Positions 49,434 through 57,806 of a DNA stretch of 64,000 nucleotides are shown in pieces. The position numbers and the translations under genes are program-made. Position 1 is the stretch's first letter. Every line of letters starts with the position of its first letter. The DNA is taken from NCBI RefSeq assembly GCF_040298565.1, contig NZ_JBEPAK010000005.1, positions 1-64,000 on the forward strand, in the 5' to 3' direction. This stretch comes from Kitasatospora sp040298565 (lineage in GTDB: Bacteria; Actinomycetota; Actinomycetes; Streptomycetales; Streptomycetaceae). The notes under the pieces were generated by a model. That model had not been told where the DNA came from. It searched no databases and saw only the letters and a list, made by a program, of their open reading frames with translations.

Positions 49434-49513
49434 GGCAGCCTCCCCTGGGACGGGTGCACGGCACCGGCGCCGCACCTGTCGCCGTACCCCGGCCCACCCG
49501 GCCGTACACGCGA

Positions 49514-49547
49514 CGGTGCCCCGCTCCCCGAAGGGAGCGGGGCACCG
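49514..49547 (-). terminator. Perfect 15-bp hairpin after the DUF3107 gene
   Basis: CGGTGCCCCGCTCCC (49514-49528) pairs with GGGAGCGGGGCACCG (49533-49547), loop CGAA, a stable tetraloop. It lies 36 nt after the DUF3107 stop. Confidence 0.85.
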
Positions 49548-49582
49548 CGGCGACCTGCTCGGCCGGCCTGCTCGTCGGCGCC

Positions 49583-49810
49583 TCAGAGGGTGCCGAAGCC
49601 GACCTTGCGGACGGTCTGCTCGCCGATCTCCACGTACGCCAGGCGCTCGGCCGGGACGATGACGCGGCGGCCGTGCTCGTCGGTCAGCGAGAAGAGCTTG
49701 GTGGAGCCCTCCAGCGCCTTCGCGACCGCGCTCTCGACCTCATCGGCAGTCTGCGAGCTCTCGATCACGATCTCGCGCGGCGCGTTCTGCACGCCGATCT
49801 TGACCTCCAC
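49583..49810 (-). CDS. DUF3107 family protein, 75 aa
   Basis: This is a small actinobacterial protein (MEVKIGVQNAPREIVIESSQ, then TADEVESAVAKALEGSTKLF and a SLTDEHGRRVIVPAERLAYV C-terminal part). It has a beta-alpha-beta pattern and no cysteines. GTG 49810 has GGAGGGACGG upstream; longer frames are rejected. M. tuberculosis Rv3208A is the same family and is likewise next to a TetR gene and near the DEAD-box helicase. A mycobacterial/streptomycete-specific role is possible, but function is unknown. It lies 132 bp downstream of the TetR gene on the same strand, so co-transcription is possible. Confidence 0.85.
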   Translation of the reverse strand: MEVKIGVQNAPREIVIESSQTADEVESAVAKALEGSTKLFSLTDEHGRRVIVPAERLAYVEIGEQTVRKVGFGTL

Positions 49811-49942
49811 GGCTTCCGTCCCTCCGGGGTTGCAGCCTCCTCGCGCGGGCACCGGACCGCCTGGAACAGGCGTTCACGGACCGCGCCGTACGGCTTCACC
49901 ATAGAGCACCCGATCACCGGCCAGGCGAAGGTCAGCGGATCG

Positions 49943-50602
49943 TCACCGCTGCGCGGAGGCCTCCCCGGCCTGCTCGCCCGGGTGCATCGGGAAGCCCTTC
50001 AGCCCCCGCCAGGCCAGGCTCGCGACCAGCCGCACCGCCTCGTCGCGCGGGATCTCCAGCCCCTGCGAGAGCCAGTACCGGGCGGTGATCTGGGCCAGCC
50101 CGCAGACCCCGGCGGCCAGCAGCTTGGACTCCGCCTCCGGGAGGTCGGTGTCCTCCTGGATCACCTGGCTGACCAGCGTCGCGCTGGCCTCGGAGGCCCG
50201 CTCGACCCGCTCGCGCACGGCCGGCTCGTTGGTCAGGTCCGACTCGAACACCAGCCGGAACGCGCCCGACTCGCTGGAGACGTAGTTGAAGTACGCCTCC
50301 ATCGTCGCGGCCACCCGCAGCTTGTTGTCCGTGGTCGTCCCCAGCGCCTCGCGGGTGGACTCGACCAGGGCGTCGCAGTGCTTGTCCAACAGCGCCAGGT
50401 ACAGCTCCAGCTTCCCGGGGAAGTGCTGGTAGAGCACCGGCTTGCTGACCCCGGCGCGGTCGGCGATGTCGTCCATGGCGGCCGCGTGGTACCCCTGCGC
50501 GACGAACACCTCCTGGGCGGCACCGAGCAGTTGTTCACGGCGGGCGCTTCGCGGCAGGCGGGCACCGCGCGGGCGCTCCTGCGCCTCCTGGATGGCCGTC
50601 AC
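49943..50602 (-). CDS. TetR-family transcriptional regulator
   Basis: This 219-aa protein has the TetR helix-turn-helix at about 22-65: RREQLLGAAQEVFVAQGYHA and AAMDDIADRAGVSKPVLYQH followed by FPGKLELYLALLDKH. The C-terminal ligand/dimer domain is all-helical. GTG 50602 is preceded by GAGGAG 5 nt upstream. Rv3208 of M. tuberculosis is the counterpart. It is divergent from an alpha/beta hydrolase gene 224 bp away, the classical arrangement for a regulator and target, but no clear palindromic operator was found between them. Its ligand is unknown. Confidence 0.9.
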   Translation of the reverse strand: MTAIQEAQERPRGARLPRSARREQLLGAAQEVFVAQGYHAAAMDDIADRAGVSKPVLYQHFPGKLELYLALLDKHCDALVESTREALGTTTDNKLRVAATMEAYFNYVSSESGAFRLVFESDLTNEPAVRERVERASEASATLVSQVIQEDTDLPEAESKLLAAGVCGLAQITARYWLSQGLEIPRDEAVRLVASLAWRGLKGFPMHPGEQAGEASAQR

Positions 50603-50811
50603 GGCGCTCCTCACTTCGGGGTTGTTCGGGGGCTGGCGAGAGGGCCGATTCTACTTTTCGGTAACCGCGCCCGCGTTCGGCGATGGCGAGAAAAGCTGCT
50701 CGGCCCGCTTGTCAGGAGCCCACAATACGGCGCTGACCTCGGCCTCGGCAGTGGTGCGACGAGGGATGGAACGGCCGGACCACCCCCACCGCCCCCGGCC
50801 CCGGGGCTCAC

Positions 50812-50817
50812 TACCAT
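50812..50817 (+). promoter_or_regulatory. -10 box for the leaderless hydrolase gene
   Basis: TACCAT lies 8 nt before ATG 50826, with no ribosome site. Confidence 0.5.
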
Positions 50818-50825
50818 CGTCCACC

Positions 50826-51728
50826 ATGAGCAGCGCTGAGCAGCAGGTACGTACGGTCGAGGTCCCCGGCGCGGTGCTCGCGGTGCACCGCCCCGCCGTG
50901 CAGGCGGCACCGGACGGGCGGGAGCCCGGACTCTTCGTGCACGGCCTGGGCGGCTCGGCCGCCAACTGGACCGTCCTGATGGACCGGCTCTCCGGCCTCG
51001 TCGACGGCGTGGCCGTCGACCTGCCCGGCTTCGGCCGCTCCACGCCGCCCGCCGACGGCAACCTCAGCGTCTCCGGCCACGTGCGCGCCGTCATCGGCTA
51101 CCTGGAGGCCGCCGGGCGGGGGCCGGTCCACCTCTTCGGCAACTCGCTCGGCGGCGCCGTCGCCGTGCGCCTCGCCGCCCTGCGCCCCGACCTGGTCCGC
51201 AGCCTCACCCTGGTCTCGCCCGCCCTGCCCGAACTGCCCCCGCAGCGATCCGCCTGGTCCACCGGCCTGCTCGCCCTGCCCGGCGTGCCCGCCCTGCTGC
51301 GCCGGATGCCGGCCGGCCGGCGCGGCGTCGAGGCGGCCACCGAGGACCTGCTGCGGCTGGTCTACGGCGACTCGGCCGCGCTCAGCCCGGCCACCCGGGC
51401 CGAGGCGGTGGCCGAGTACCGGCGCCGCCTGGAGGTGCCGCACGCGATGGCGGCCCTGATCGGCTCGGCCCGCGGCATCGTCTCGGCGTACACCGAGCGC
51501 GGCGACCAGGCACTGTGGCGGCAGGCCGAGCAGGTCGAGGCGCCGGTGCTGCTGGTGTACGGGCTGCGCGACAAGCTGGTCGGCTACCGTTCGGCCCGGC
51601 GGGCCTGCGCGGCCTTCGCGGACGCCCGGCTGCTGGTGCTGCCCGAGTCCGGCCACGTGGCGATGCTCGAGCACCCGGACGCGGTCGCCCGGGCCGTCCG
51701 CGAGCTGATCGCGCACGCCGGGCGCTGA
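50826..51728 (+). CDS. Alpha/beta hydrolase, LipV/MhpC-like
   Basis: This 300-aa alpha/beta hydrolase has the oxyanion motif LFVHGLGGSAANWTVLMDRL, the nucleophile elbow LFGNSLGGAVAVRLAA (Ser in GNSLGG, near residue 118), the acid Asp in VYGLRDKLVGY near 246 and the His in LPESGHVAMLEHPD near 273. The elbow has Asn where Met or His is more usual, as in some esterases. Upstream in-frame starts lie in the promoter region and are rejected. It may be regulated by the divergent TetR. An esterase acting on lipids or small esters is likely, but the substrate is unknown. Confidence 0.87.
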   Translation: MSSAEQQVRTVEVPGAVLAVHRPAVQAAPDGREPGLFVHGLGGSAANWTVLMDRLSGLVDGVAVDLPGFGRSTPPADGNLSVSGHVRAVIGYLEAAGRGPVHLFGNSLGGAVAVRLAALRPDLVRSLTLVSPALPELPPQRSAWSTGLLALPGVPALLRRMPAGRRGVEAATEDLLRLVYGDSAALSPATRAEAVAEYRRRLEVPHAMAALIGSARGIVSAYTERGDQALWRQAEQVEAPVLLVYGLRDKLVGYRSARRACAAFADARLLVLPESGHVAMLEHPDAVARAVRELIAHAGR

Positions 51729-52139
51729 CCCGGCGGCGGGCGCGCGAAGGCCGGGAGCGGCGGGCGGGCCCGCGCCGCGCCGGTGCCGGGCGGTCTGCGC
51801 CCGTACCGCTCGCGCCGCGCCCCCTGCCCCCCTGACGGCGCCCGCTAACGGCCCGCTTCGCGGCGAGGTCACGGCGGTTCACTCGTTCAGGTGGCAGCCA
51901 GGCATGTGACCGATGGATCGCCCCGGGCCGGTCCTACCTTTCTGCTGCCGGACCGAACAGGTGTGGGGGAGGGCCGCCGACGCCGGAGCACGCGGCGGGC
52001 GGCCCGGGCAAGCGTCCCGGCGCACGGCCCCGCGGCTCCCGAGGCCCCTTCCCGAGGGGCGTCCCAGGGGTGCGAGGGACAGCCGGCCCTGACCGGGGCC
52101 ACCGGCAGCGCCCCACTCCGAGGCAGAAGGAGGTCTTCC
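51729..52139. other. 411-bp intergenic region before the glycosyltransferase gene
   Basis: No gene is supported. It contains a C-rich stretch (51815-51835), a lower-GC patch at 51870-51965 that includes a TACCTT box (51935-51940), and a strong AAGGAGG just before GTG 52140. The glycosyltransferase message could have a leader of about 190 nt. Confidence 0.45.
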
Positions 52140-53894
52140 GTGCGCGTCGCCCTGCTCACCGAGGGTGCCCGTCCGCATCCGAGACGTGGCGCCGGAGCCT
52201 GGTGCGACCGGCTGGCCGAGGGCCTGCCGGAGCACGAGTTCGAGCTGTACCTGCTGACCGGTCCCGAAGGCCTCGGCCACGCCGAGCGGCTCTCGCCCGC
52301 CTGGCACGGGGCGCGCGACCTGCCGCTGTGGGGGCGCCCCCCGCGCGGCCGGGGCCCGGGCGCCCGGCGCGGACGCCGGTACGCCGCGGCGTACGAGGAA
52401 CTGCTGCGCGCCCTGGTGCTGCCCGGGCAACGGGCCGCCTTCGGCCCCGGGCTGTACCGGCTGGCCGCCCTCGCCCGGGAGGACGGCGCCCTCCCCGGCT
52501 TCCTCGCCTCCGGGGCCGCCCGGCGGATCCTGGAGCGGACCTGGCGGCTCCCCGGCGCCGCCGCCCCCGCCGGGCCGCCGCTGGTCCGCGACGTGCTGGC
52601 CGCCGCCGACCTGCTGGAGCAGTGCCTGCGCCCGCTGTCCGCGCCCTGGTACGGCACCGGACCCGGTGGCTTGGGCGCCGCCGACCTGTGCCACGTGGTC
52701 GGCGGCGGCCCCACCGCGCTGCCCGCCCTGGTGGCCCGGCAGCTGCACGGGGTGCCGTTCGTCGTCACCGAGCACGGCCCGTACCTGCGCGAGCAGTACC
52801 TCGGCCACCGGGAGGCGCCGCACGCCCGGCCCGTCCGGGCGCTGCTGCTGGCGTTCCTCCGCGCCCTCACCGAGGAGACCTACCGGCAGGCCGCCCTCCT
52901 CACCCCCGGCAGCGCCCACGACCAGCAGTGGCAGCGCCGCTGCGGGGCCGATCCGGGCCGCACCCGGGTCGTCCCCGAGGGCACCCCGGACGTGGACCGC
53001 CCGGCGGCCGGGCCCGAGCCCGAGCGGCCGACCCTGGTCTGGGCGGGCCCGCTGGAGCCGGGGCACGACCCCGAGCTCATGCTGCACGCCTTCGCCCGGG
53101 TCCACGCCGAACTGCCCGGGGCCCGGCTGGCCGTCCACGGCGAGGAGACGGCCCCCGGCTACCGGGCGCACTGCGCCGCGGTCGCCGAGCGCCTGGGCAT
53201 CACCGGAGCGGTGGACTTCGCCGGCCGGCCCGAGTCGCTCGCGAAGGTCTGGGAGGAGGGCACCGTGGCCGTCTTCTCCGCGCTCTCCCGGCGCAGCCCC
53301 CGCCTGCTCGTGGACGCCATGCTGAGCGGGCGGGCCGTGGTGTCCACCGACGTCGGGATCGCCCGCGAGGTGGTCGGCCCCACCGGGCTGCTGGTGCCCG
53401 CGCGCGACCCGCGCGCCCTGGCCGGCGCCTGCCTGGCCCTGCTGGGCGACGAGGAGCGGCGCGCCCGGCTCGGGCTGGCCGGGCGACTGCGGGCGCAGGA
53501 ACGCTTCGCCGTGGAACCGGTGATCGGTGCGTTCCGGGAGATCTACCTGGAACTGGTCTCGCAGTACCCGGCCTTCCCCGACGGCGGGGACGGCGGCGAG
53601 GACGGCCGGACACCCCGGCCCTTCGCCCGCCCCGCCGAGTACTGGCTCAGCGACGGCCAGCGCACGGGCCCCGGCGACGGCCCCGGCGGGGGGCGCAACG
53701 CTCCCGGCGGCGGAAACGCTCCCGACGGCGGGAACGCTCCTGGCCCAGGGAACGACGGCGGCCGCGGCCACGCGGGCGGCCGCGGGCACGACGGCAGCGG
53801 CGGACACGACGGCGGCCGCGGGCACACTCCCCGCGGCGCGGACGACGGCACCGGCGGTCAGGAGCACGCCGAAGAGCTCGCGGAGGCCGTCTGA
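52140..53894 (+). CDS. PelF-like glycosyltransferase (DUF3492 plus GT4) with a Gly/His-rich tail
   Basis: This 584-aa glycosyltransferase starts RVALLTEGARPHPRRGAGAW, typical of the DUF3492 N-domain of PelF-type enzymes. It has VVGGGPTALPALVARQLHGV and VPFVVTEHGPYLREQYLG in the acceptor half. The GT4 donor half has RTRVVPEGTPDVD, then WAGPLEPGHDPELML, VDFAGRPESLAKVW and an E-x7-E region with LVDAMLSGRAVVSTDVG. The last 75 residues are Gly/Asn/His-rich (GRGHDGSGGHDGGRGH) and encoded by short DNA repeats. GTG 52140 has AAGGAGG 6 nt upstream. The product may be a surface polysaccharide (inference). The next gene overlaps it. Confidence 0.85.
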   Translation: MRVALLTEGARPHPRRGAGAWCDRLAEGLPEHEFELYLLTGPEGLGHAERLSPAWHGARDLPLWGRPPRGRGPGARRGRRYAAAYEELLRALVLPGQRAAFGPGLYRLAALAREDGALPGFLASGAARRILERTWRLPGAAAPAGPPLVRDVLAAADLLEQCLRPLSAPWYGTGPGGLGAADLCHVVGGGPTALPALVARQLHGVPFVVTEHGPYLREQYLGHREAPHARPVRALLLAFLRALTEETYRQAALLTPGSAHDQQWQRRCGADPGRTRVVPEGTPDVDRPAAGPEPERPTLVWAGPLEPGHDPELMLHAFARVHAELPGARLAVHGEETAPGYRAHCAAVAERLGITGAVDFAGRPESLAKVWEEGTVAVFSALSRRSPRLLVDAMLSGRAVVSTDVGIAREVVGPTGLLVPARDPRALAGACLALLGDEERRARLGLAGRLRAQERFAVEPVIGAFREIYLELVSQYPAFPDGGDGGEDGRTPRPFARPAEYWLSDGQRTGPGDGPGGGRNAPGGGNAPDGGNAPGPGNDGGRGHAGGRGHDGSGGHDGGRGHTPRGADDGTGGQEHAEELAEAV

Positions 53895-55009
53895 TGTCCG
53901 GCACAGCGGCGCGCCCCAGCGTCGACCCGGTGCGCGAGCTGATGGCCGACCACCGCGAGCTGTGCGAACGCGCCGTCGACCCGCTGGAGATCGCCGCCGG
54001 ACTGGAGGAGGCCGGACTCGGCCCGGACACCGCGGCACGCTGCCGGCACGCCGACCTGTTCTCGCTGGCCGAGGAGCTGTACGCCCGGGTGCCCCGCCGC
54101 CCGCCGGCCGCAGCGGAGCCGGCCGGGCCCCGGCCGTGCCGGGCCGCCACCAAGGCGGCGCTGGCCGCCGCCGCGCTCGCCACCCCGCCCTGCGCCGCGG
54201 TGGCGGCGCTCGGCCCGCACTGGCCGGTGCTGCTGTCCGCCGCCGTCCCGCTGGTGCTGCTGCCCGCGCTCACCGCCCCGGCCCCGGAGGACCCGGGGCC
54301 GCCGCCGACCGCCCCGGCCGCCCCCGCGGACGCCCTGGGCCCGGCCCCGGCCCGGCCCCCGCACGCCCGGCTGCGGCCGGACCTCCGGCCGGGGCCCGCC
54401 TTCCGCTTCCGCCCCGCCGTGCTCGGCCACGGCCTCGGCCTGGCCGCGCTGCTGCTGCTCCCGGTGGCCGTACCGGGTGGGGACCGGGCGCCGGCCGCCG
54501 CGCTGGTGCTGGCCGCCGCCGTGTCGACGGGCTCGGCCGAGCGGGCGGCCCGCTGGTACCGGCAGGTCGGCCGGGGGCACCTCGGGGCGGCGCGCACGCT
54601 GGCCGAGTTCCGGGCCCGGATGCGGCCGGTGCTGCCGGTCGCGGTCGCGCTGCACCTGGCGGTGCTCGCGGTGCTGACGTACGCCGCGCTGGCGGTGCTC
54701 GCGGCGGTGGCGCCGCGCCCCGGGCCCGGCGGCGGGCTGCTGCACCAGGCGGTGGAGCGGGCCGGTGCCGGGCAGTGGGCGGCGCAGGGCGTGCTGGGTC
54801 TGCTGCTGGTGCTGCCCGCCCTGCTGGCCCGCTGCGGCCGGGCGCGGGCCGCCGCGCTGGGCGCGCTGGCCGGGGCGGCCGCGTCGGCGGTGCCGCCGGC
54901 CCTGGGGCGCCCCGGGACGTCGGCGGTGCTGCTGGGCGGCGGGGCGGTCGCGGTGGTGCTGCTGGGGTACGCCTGGGCGCGGCTCGGCCGGGCCGGCGCG
55001 CACCGCTGA
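53894..55009 (+). CDS. Integral membrane protein coupled to the glycosyltransferase gene
   Basis: This 371-aa protein has a soluble helical N-terminus (about 1-75, ELMADHRELCERAVDPLEIA) and then about eight hydrophobic stretches, such as AALAAAALATPPCAAVAALG, WPVLLSAAVPLVLLPALT, VLGHGLGLAALLLLPVAVPG and VALHLAVLAVLTYAALAVLA. The ATG overlaps the glycosyltransferase stop by one base (TGATG), so translation is coupled. It may help export or anchor the polysaccharide made by the glycosyltransferase. I do not recognise a transporter family. It is much shorter than PelG and lacks clear MATE-like repeats. Confidence 0.75.
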   Translation: MSGTAARPSVDPVRELMADHRELCERAVDPLEIAAGLEEAGLGPDTAARCRHADLFSLAEELYARVPRRPPAAAEPAGPRPCRAATKAALAAAALATPPCAAVAALGPHWPVLLSAAVPLVLLPALTAPAPEDPGPPPTAPAAPADALGPAPARPPHARLRPDLRPGPAFRFRPAVLGHGLGLAALLLLPVAVPGGDRAPAAALVLAAAVSTGSAERAARWYRQVGRGHLGAARTLAEFRARMRPVLPVAVALHLAVLAVLTYAALAVLAAVAPRPGPGGGLLHQAVERAGAGQWAAQGVLGLLLVLPALLARCGRARAAALGALAGAAASAVPPALGRPGTSAVLLGGGAVAVVLLGYAWARLGRAGAHR

Positions 55010-55258
55010 CACCGTGCCGCCCCGCCCGCACCCGCCCCGCCCGTGCGCCCTGCCCGTCCGCCCGGCCCGTGCCGCCCTGTGCCGGCCGCCCCAGCCGCCC
55101 CAGCCGTCCTCGGCCCCCGGCGTCCCGATGACCTGCTGACCGGGCGCCGACGTCCGCCGTGCCGACGTCCCGCCCGCCCGACGCTCACAACGCTGTTCGT
55201 TCGTAGTTCTCAGTCCGCCAGGTCGTCCCCGACCTCGCTTCGTGGAAGGACACCCCCG

Positions 55259-56266
55259 ATGAGGGTGCTGCTGCTGGGCGCCGACGGCTTCATCGGCCGC
55301 CGGGTCACCGATCGTCTGCTCATGGACCAGGAGTTGCAGGTGACGGTGCTCGGCCGGCGCGACTCGGCCGACATCCGCTTCGACCTCACCACCGGGAGCC
55401 CGGGCGCGCTGGCCCGTTTCCTGGACGCGGTCGCGCCGCAGGTGGTGATCAACTGCGCGGGTGCCACCTACGGCAGCTCCCGCACGCTGATCCGGTCGAA
55501 CACGCTGGCCGTCGCGACCGTCTGCGAGGCGATCCGGCGCAGTCGGGAGCCGGCCCGGCTGGTGCACGTCGGCTCGGCCGCCGAGTACGGGCCGGTGCCC
55601 GGCGGGGTGCCGGTCTCCGAGCAGGCCGAGCCCCGGCCGGTCGGCCCGTACGGGGTGTCCAAGCTGGCCGGGACGGAGCTGGTGCTGGCCTCCGGGCTGG
55701 ACGCGGCGGTGCTGCGGGTGTTCGACGTGGTGGGCCCGGGGGCGCCGACCGCCTCGCTGTTCGGGCGGCTCGCCGAGGGCCTGCGGCGGGCGCTGGAGCG
55801 GGACGAGAACCAGGTGCGGATGCCGGACCTGTCCGGATACCGGGATTTCGTGGACGTGCGGGACGTCGCGCGGGCGATCCAGGCGGCGGCGGTCTCGGCG
55901 GCCACCGGGGTGATCAACGTGGGCAGCGGGCACGCCGTACGGGCCCGGGACGCGGCCCAGCTGCTGGTGCGGGCCTCGGGGTTCGAGGGGGCGATCGTCG
56001 AGGAGAACCGGCAGGTCCTGCTGCCCGCGCAGGTCGGCGGGCCGGGCGGTGACCACCTGCCCGGCCAGCACCACGCGTCGGGGGCGTACCTGCCGGGGCA
56101 CCGTCCGGAGGGCCAGCGGCCGGAGGGCCGGCCGGCCCCGGGCGAGCCGGTGCCGTGGCGGCAGGCGGACGTGCGCACCGCCCGGGACCGTCTCGGCTGG
56201 CGGACACAGGTGCCGCTGGAGGAGTCGCTGGGGGACGTCTGGCTGGAGACGGCCTGCCGGGTGTGA
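55259..56266 (+). CDS. NAD-dependent epimerase/dehydratase (extended SDR)
   Basis: This 335-aa protein has the dinucleotide motif LLLGADGFIGRRV, the active-site Ser in HVGSAAEYGPV and the Tyr-x3-Lys in GPYGVSKLAG (near 136-140). It belongs to the nucleotide-sugar epimerase/dehydratase SDR group. Residues 245-300 contain a low-complexity Gly/Pro/His insertion (GGPGGDHLPGQHHASGAYLP) absent from typical family members. ATG 55259 has GGAAGGA about 10 nt upstream. Position after the glycosyltransferase and membrane protein suggests it makes the sugar donor for the same product. The 249-bp gap before it indicates a separate promoter. Confidence 0.85.
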   Translation: MRVLLLGADGFIGRRVTDRLLMDQELQVTVLGRRDSADIRFDLTTGSPGALARFLDAVAPQVVINCAGATYGSSRTLIRSNTLAVATVCEAIRRSREPARLVHVGSAAEYGPVPGGVPVSEQAEPRPVGPYGVSKLAGTELVLASGLDAAVLRVFDVVGPGAPTASLFGRLAEGLRRALERDENQVRMPDLSGYRDFVDVRDVARAIQAAAVSAATGVINVGSGHAVRARDAAQLLVRASGFEGAIVEENRQVLLPAQVGGPGGDHLPGQHHASGAYLPGHRPEGQRPEGRPAPGEPVPWRQADVRTARDRLGWRTQVPLEESLGDVWLETACRV

Positions 56267-56518
56267 GGCCGCCGACGGGGCCGCCCGGGCCCGGTCCGGG
56301 AGCGGCCCTGGCCCGGAATCACGGGCCGGGGGCGCCCCCGGGCGGCCGCTCCGGCCGGTTCCACGATCCGGCGCCGCTCGTCTCGCCCATCGGACGGGCT
56401 GTCTCGGAATAGCGGCGGGGCATGACACTGTTGGCGTAGAGAGCCACCCGCGTGGCGGAGCAGCAACCCGTCCGAGGCGGCCCCGGGCCACCTGAACAAG
56501 ACACCCATCGGAGTCCCC

Positions 56519-57697
56519 GTGTCGTTGCCACCCCTGGTCGAACCGGCCGACGAGCTCACCGTTGACGAGGTCCGCAGGTACTCCCGCCACCTGATCATCC
56601 CCGACGTCGGGATGGCCGGGCAGAAGCGGCTGAAGAACGCCAAGGTGCTGTGCGTCGGCGCCGGCGGCCTGGGCTCGCCCGCGCTGATGTACCTGGCCGC
56701 CGCCGGTGTCGGCACGCTCGGGATCGTCGAGTTCGACGTGGTCGACGAGTCGAACCTGCAGCGCCAGATCATCCACGGGCAGGCGGACATCGGCCGCTCC
56801 AAGGCCGAGTCGGCGCGGGACTCCGTCAAGGAGATCAACCCCTACGTCGACGTGGTCCTCCACGAGGAGCGCCTCGACAACTCCAACGTGATGGAGATCT
56901 TCTCCGGCTACGACCTGATCGTGGACGGCACCGACAACTTCGCCACCCGCTACCTGGTGAACGACGCCGCGGTGCTGCTGGGCAAGCCGTACGTGTGGGG
57001 CTCGATCTACCGCTTCGACGGCCAGGCCAGCGTGTTCTGGGCCGAGCACGGCCCCTGCTACCGCTGCCTGTACCCGGAGGCCCCGCCGCCGGGCATGGTC
57101 CCGTCCTGCGCCGAGGGCGGCGTGCTGGGCGTGCTGTGCGCGTCGATCGGCTCGATCCAGGTCAACGAGGCGATCAAGCTGCTGGCCGGCATCGGCGACC
57201 CGCTGGTCGGCCGGCTGATGATCTACGACGCCCTGGAGATGAACTACCGCCAGGTGAAGGTCCGCAAGGACCCGAACTGCGCCGTCTGCGGTGAGAACCC
57301 GACGGTCACCGAGCTGATCGACTACGAGGCCTTCTGCGGCGTCGTGTCGGAGGAGGCGCAGGCCGCCGCCGCCGGGTCGACCATCACCTCGCACCAGCTC
57401 AAGCAGTGGCAGGACGACAAGGAGGACATCTACCTCGTCGACGTCCGCGAGCCCGGTGAGTTCGAGATCGTCAACATCCCCGGCGCGGTGCTGATCCCGA
57501 AGAACGAGTTCCTGATGGGTGACGCGCTGGAGAAGCTGCCGCAGGACCGGAAGATCGTGCTGCACTGCAAGTCGGGCGTGCGCTCGGCCGAGGTGCTGGC
57601 CGTGGTGAAGGCCGCGGGCTTCGCCAACGCCGTCCACCTCGGCGGCGGGGTGCTCGGCTGGGTGAACCAGGTCGAGCCGCACAAGCCGGTCTACTAG
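56519..57697 (+). CDS. moeZ: Sulfur-carrier adenylyltransferase/sulfurtransferase MoeZ
   Basis: This 392-aa protein fuses a ThiF/MoeB-type E1 domain (VGAGGLGSPALMYLAAAGVG, an NLQRQIIHG arginine finger, and Cys pairs CYRCLYPE and CAVCGE for zinc) to a C-terminal rhodanese domain whose active cysteine is Cys350 (LHCKSGVRSAE). It adenylates and thiocarboxylates sulfur-carrier proteins for molybdenum cofactor, thiamine-type and cysteine/thioamide pathways. GTG 56519 has ATCGGAG upstream. The counterpart in M. tuberculosis is moeB1, also near the ATL and adnA genes. It is monocistronic, with a strong terminator. Confidence 0.95.
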   Translation: MSLPPLVEPADELTVDEVRRYSRHLIIPDVGMAGQKRLKNAKVLCVGAGGLGSPALMYLAAAGVGTLGIVEFDVVDESNLQRQIIHGQADIGRSKAESARDSVKEINPYVDVVLHEERLDNSNVMEIFSGYDLIVDGTDNFATRYLVNDAAVLLGKPYVWGSIYRFDGQASVFWAEHGPCYRCLYPEAPPPGMVPSCAEGGVLGVLCASIGSIQVNEAIKLLAGIGDPLVGRLMIYDALEMNYRQVKVRKDPNCAVCGENPTVTELIDYEAFCGVVSEEAQAAAAGSTITSHQLKQWQDDKEDIYLVDVREPGEFEIVNIPGAVLIPKNEFLMGDALEKLPQDRKIVLHCKSGVRSAEVLAVVKAAGFANAVHLGGGVLGWVNQVEPHKPVY

Positions 57698-57725
57698 GTC
57701 TCCCGGGGCCCCTGAGGCACCGACG

Positions 57726-57762
57726 CGAGGGAGGGCCCGCCGTTGCGGCGGGCCCTCCCTCG
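57726..57762. terminator. Perfect 16-bp hairpin between convergent genes
   Basis: CGAGGGAGGGCCCGCC (57726-57741) pairs with GGCGGGCCCTCCCTCG (57747-57762), 5-nt loop. It ends moeZ and the opposing flippase gene. Confidence 0.85.
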
Positions 57763-57806
57763 TGCGTTCTCCCGGCGGGTGCGCCCCCGGGCGCCCCCCG
57801 CGGCCG

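Noticed and set aside
52070..55009. 979-codon plus-strand frame overlapping two genes
   Set aside because: The first part is out of frame with the glycosyltransferase and Arg/Pro-rich. Only its last part, from 53894, is the real membrane protein gene.
53858..57682. 1274-codon open frame on the minus strand
   Set aside because: Antisense to four well-supported plus-strand genes, including moeZ. It has no ribosome site or domain.
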